DNA from: Deltaproteobacteria bacterium
GTDB taxonomy: Bacteria; Desulfobacterota; Dissulfuribacteria; Dissulfuribacterales; S140-46
DNA length: 6,791 bases
Reading direction: 5' to 3'
Assembly (NCBI GenBank): GCA_015491585.1
Contig: WFVQ01000147.1
Span: 1 to 6,791, forward strand
In this document: in pieces, positions 5,509-6,791 of the stretch
How the letters are laid out: every line of letters begins with the position of its first letter
Numbering within the stretch: the stretch's first letter is position 1
The notes under the pieces: generated by a model
Told to the model about the DNA's origin: nothing
Database searches by the model: none
The model's input: the letters and a program-made list of their open reading frames with translations, nothing else
Position numbers and translations under genes: made by a program

Positions 5509-6697
5509 GATCCATTCCAGAAGGGCGCTGATAGACCCGCAGCCCGAACTCCCCCACAGATGCCAGCAGGTGGTCAAAGATGTCGGCCTGTATCGCCTCG
5601 TAATTGGCCCACACGGTGTCGTTGGTAAAGACGTAGATCTCCAGTGGCAACCCGTCAGGAGTAGGGGCCAACTGCCGCACCAGGAAGGTCATATCCTGCC
5701 TTATCTTCGGGTGTCTCCGCAGATACTCCACCACGTACTGCCTGAAGGTCCCCAGGTTGGTCATCCGCCTTCCGTTCACCGGGCAGGCAGGGTCTATCCC
5801 GTTCTCCCTGTTGTACTCCTCCAGCTCCCTCTGCTTCTTCTCGATGTACGGCCTCAGGATCTGGATCCTTGAAAGGCGCTCTATCATCTCGTCATCGCAG
5901 AACCTGACGCTAGTCTGGTCTATGAGAAGGGCCCGTTTGATCCGCCTTCCGCCGGCCTGGGTCATGCCTCGCCAGTTCTTGAACGAACCGTCCACCAGCT
6001 TGTACGTCGGGATGGTGGTTATGGTCTTGTCCCAGTTCCTGACCTTCACCGTGTGAAGCGCGATCTCCATCACGTCGCCGTCGGCCCCGTATTGCGGCGC
6101 CTCTATCCAGTCGCCCACCCTCACCAGATCGTTGGCCACGATCTGGAGACTCGCGATAAACGAGAGTATGGTGTCCTTGAAGACGAAGAGTATGAAAGCG
6201 GTCAGCGCGCCGATTCCACTAAGGAGCCCCCACGGCGACTGGTCCAGCAGGGTGCAGACCACAAGGACGATGCCGCAGATGTAGAGGAATATCTTGACTA
6301 TCTGCACATACCCCTTGAGAGGCCGCTTCCTCGATATGGGATAGGTGTTGTAGATGTCCAGAAGCGCCGACAGAAAACGGTCTGCCGCCAATATGAAAAT
6401 GGCCCTGAACAGTGCGGTCATGCTCCTCACGACCACGGCCTGGTCCAAGGGCAGGAAATTCCTTCCCCAAAAGATCACCACTACTGGCACGAGATAGGCC
6501 AGGCACTCGAAGACCCCGCGGCGCGCCAGGGCGTCGTCCCACTCATTCCTCGTGCGCCGTATGGCGAAGTGTATCGCCCTTATCAGCGCCTGCTTGACCG
6601 CAATGTGGCTGGCCGCCGCCAATAATAGGACGATCAGCGCCGGCACCGCCTGTGCCGCATAGGGAATATCCTTCAACATCGCCTGTAGCTGTGGCAT
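5465..6697 (-). CDS. ybdG: Mechanosensitive ion channel, MscS superfamily, YbdG/MscM type
   Basis: This is a 410-residue inner-membrane channel that should open when membrane tension rises, releasing solutes on osmotic downshift. Five hydrophobic segments are visible: about 17-34, 61-83, 95-116, 129-151 and the pore helix at 156-187 (GLLSGIGALTAFILFVFKDT, then the amphipathic second half). The MscS beta domain follows, with VRVGDWIEAP, TVKVRNWDKTITTIPTYKLV and the YbdG-type signature FKNWRGMTQAGGRRIKR at 239-255. YNTYPISRKRPLKGYVQ at 116-132 also fits the YbdG subgroup, as does the length (E. coli YbdG is about 415 residues). The C-terminal cytoplasmic domain is complete. The start is less certain: ATG 6697 has AAGGAA ending directly against it, and ATG 6679, six codons in, has only a weak AGG. 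Tail-to-tail with the kinase, without a terminator between them. Confidence 0.93.
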   Translation of the reverse strand: MPQLQAMLKDIPYAAQAVPALIVLLLAAASHIAVKQALIRAIHFAIRRTRNEWDDALARRGVFECLAYLVPVVVIFWGRNFLPLDQAVVVRSMTALFRAIFILAADRFLSALLDIYNTYPISRKRPLKGYVQIVKIFLYICGIVLVVCTLLDQSPWGLLSGIGALTAFILFVFKDTILSFIASLQIVANDLVRVGDWIEAPQYGADGDVMEIALHTVKVRNWDKTITTIPTYKLVDGSFKNWRGMTQAGGRRIKRALLIDQTSVRFCDDEMIERLSRIQILRPYIEKKQRELEEYNRENGIDPACPVNGRRMTNLGTFRQYVVEYLRRHPKIRQDMTFLVRQLAPTPDGLPLEIYVFTNDTVWANYEAIQADIFDHLLASVGEFGLRVYQRPSGMDLRQGLAAAVSEGAP

Positions 6698-6726
6698 TTC
6701 CTTGCTCGCTTGGTACTATTGAAGTT

Positions 6727-6748
6727 GGGGCTCCTTTGGGGCTCCTTG
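6727..6748. repeat. Tandem duplication of an 11-base unit in the channel leader
   Basis: GGGGCTCCTTT (6727-6737) is followed immediately by GGGGCTCCTTG (6738-6748), ten of eleven bases identical. On the channel gene's strand the copies read as AAGGAGCCCC twice, so each carries an AAGGAG Shine-Dalgarno-like core, 30 and 41 bases before ATG 6697. Neither copy is close enough to serve that start. Confidence 0.75.
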
Positions 6749-6752
6749 AGAC

Positions 6753-6782
6753 ACTATATAGATAACTGCCACGACATCTCAA
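6753..6782 (-). promoter_or_regulatory. Candidate sigma70 promoter of the mechanosensitive channel gene
   Basis: On the minus strand, TTGAGA (6782-6777) and TATAGT (6758-6753) are 18 bases apart, and each matches the sigma70 consensus at five of six positions. The predicted start is near 6745, giving a leader of about 48 bases that contains most of the tandem 11-base repeat. It lies at the window edge, so further upstream elements are out of view. Confidence 0.5.
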
Positions 6783-6791
6783 CAATTATTG

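Noticed and set aside
6079..6089. CGTCGGCCCCG identical to the 3' end of tRNA-Asp (3447-3457), a possible attachment-site copy
   Set aside because: The match is only 11 bases, lies within the conserved coding sequence of the channel, and is likely by chance in GC-rich DNA; no integrase is present.
1..6791. Searched by eye for CRISPR repeats, insertion sequences, toxin-antitoxin pairs, riboswitches and phage genes
   Set aside because: No repeat-spacer array, transposase, terminal inverted repeat or recognisable riboswitch was seen.

Overview
This window comes from a Gram-negative bacterium. It holds five protein genes, two tRNA genes and short regulatory stretches, and coding is dense. The long genes typA, the histidine kinase and the channel gene are GC-rich (67-68% in the 60-base stretches I counted by hand). 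The chemoreceptor gene and the spacer before the kinase are clearly lower. The gene content (periplasmic-sensing chemoreceptor, bacteriohemerythrin, HQ-type sensor kinase, YbdG-type channel) would suit a motile, microaerobic or anaerobic proteobacterium-like organism, for example a Desulfobacterota-type lineage. That placement is inference and no species is recognised.

Layout. 1-1308 (+): the 3' two-thirds of typA/bipA, a ribosome-associated translational GTPase, cut by the left edge. 1295-3133 (-): a membrane chemoreceptor with a duplicated RRxEKDF helical periplasmic domain, converging on typA with a 14-base overlap of the coding ends. 3134-3288: a spacer with apparent divergent promoters for the chemoreceptor (-) and the tRNAs (+). 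3289-3460 (+): tRNA-Val(UAC) and tRNA-Asp(GUC), both with encoded CCA, 19 bases apart. 3471-3494: a strong hairpin that can stop both the tRNA transcript and the opposing hemerythrin transcript. 3525-4100 (-): bacteriohemerythrin with all seven iron ligands and an unusual Pro/Ala-rich tail ending in a basic aromatic helix. 4101-4389: an AT-rich divergent regulatory region. 4390-5508 (+): an orphan membrane histidine kinase. 5465-6697 (-): a YbdG/MscM-type mechanosensitive channel whose 3' end overlaps the kinase by 44 bases. 6698-6791: the channel leader, with a good promoter-like pair and a tandem 11-base repeat.

How the genes fit together. There is no multi-gene protein operon; the tRNA pair is the only probable co-transcribed unit. 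Transcription directions alternate +, -, +, -, +, -, so neighbours meet head-to-head or tail-to-tail. A loose theme of environmental sensing (chemoreceptor, O2-binding hemerythrin, sensor kinase, osmotic channel) is visible, but each gene looks independently transcribed. I do not see convincing evidence of a new multi-component system. The most worthwhile oddities are the tail on the hemerythrin, the two overlapping convergent gene ends, the compositional anomaly of the chemoreceptor gene beside the tRNA pair, and the repeat in the channel leader.
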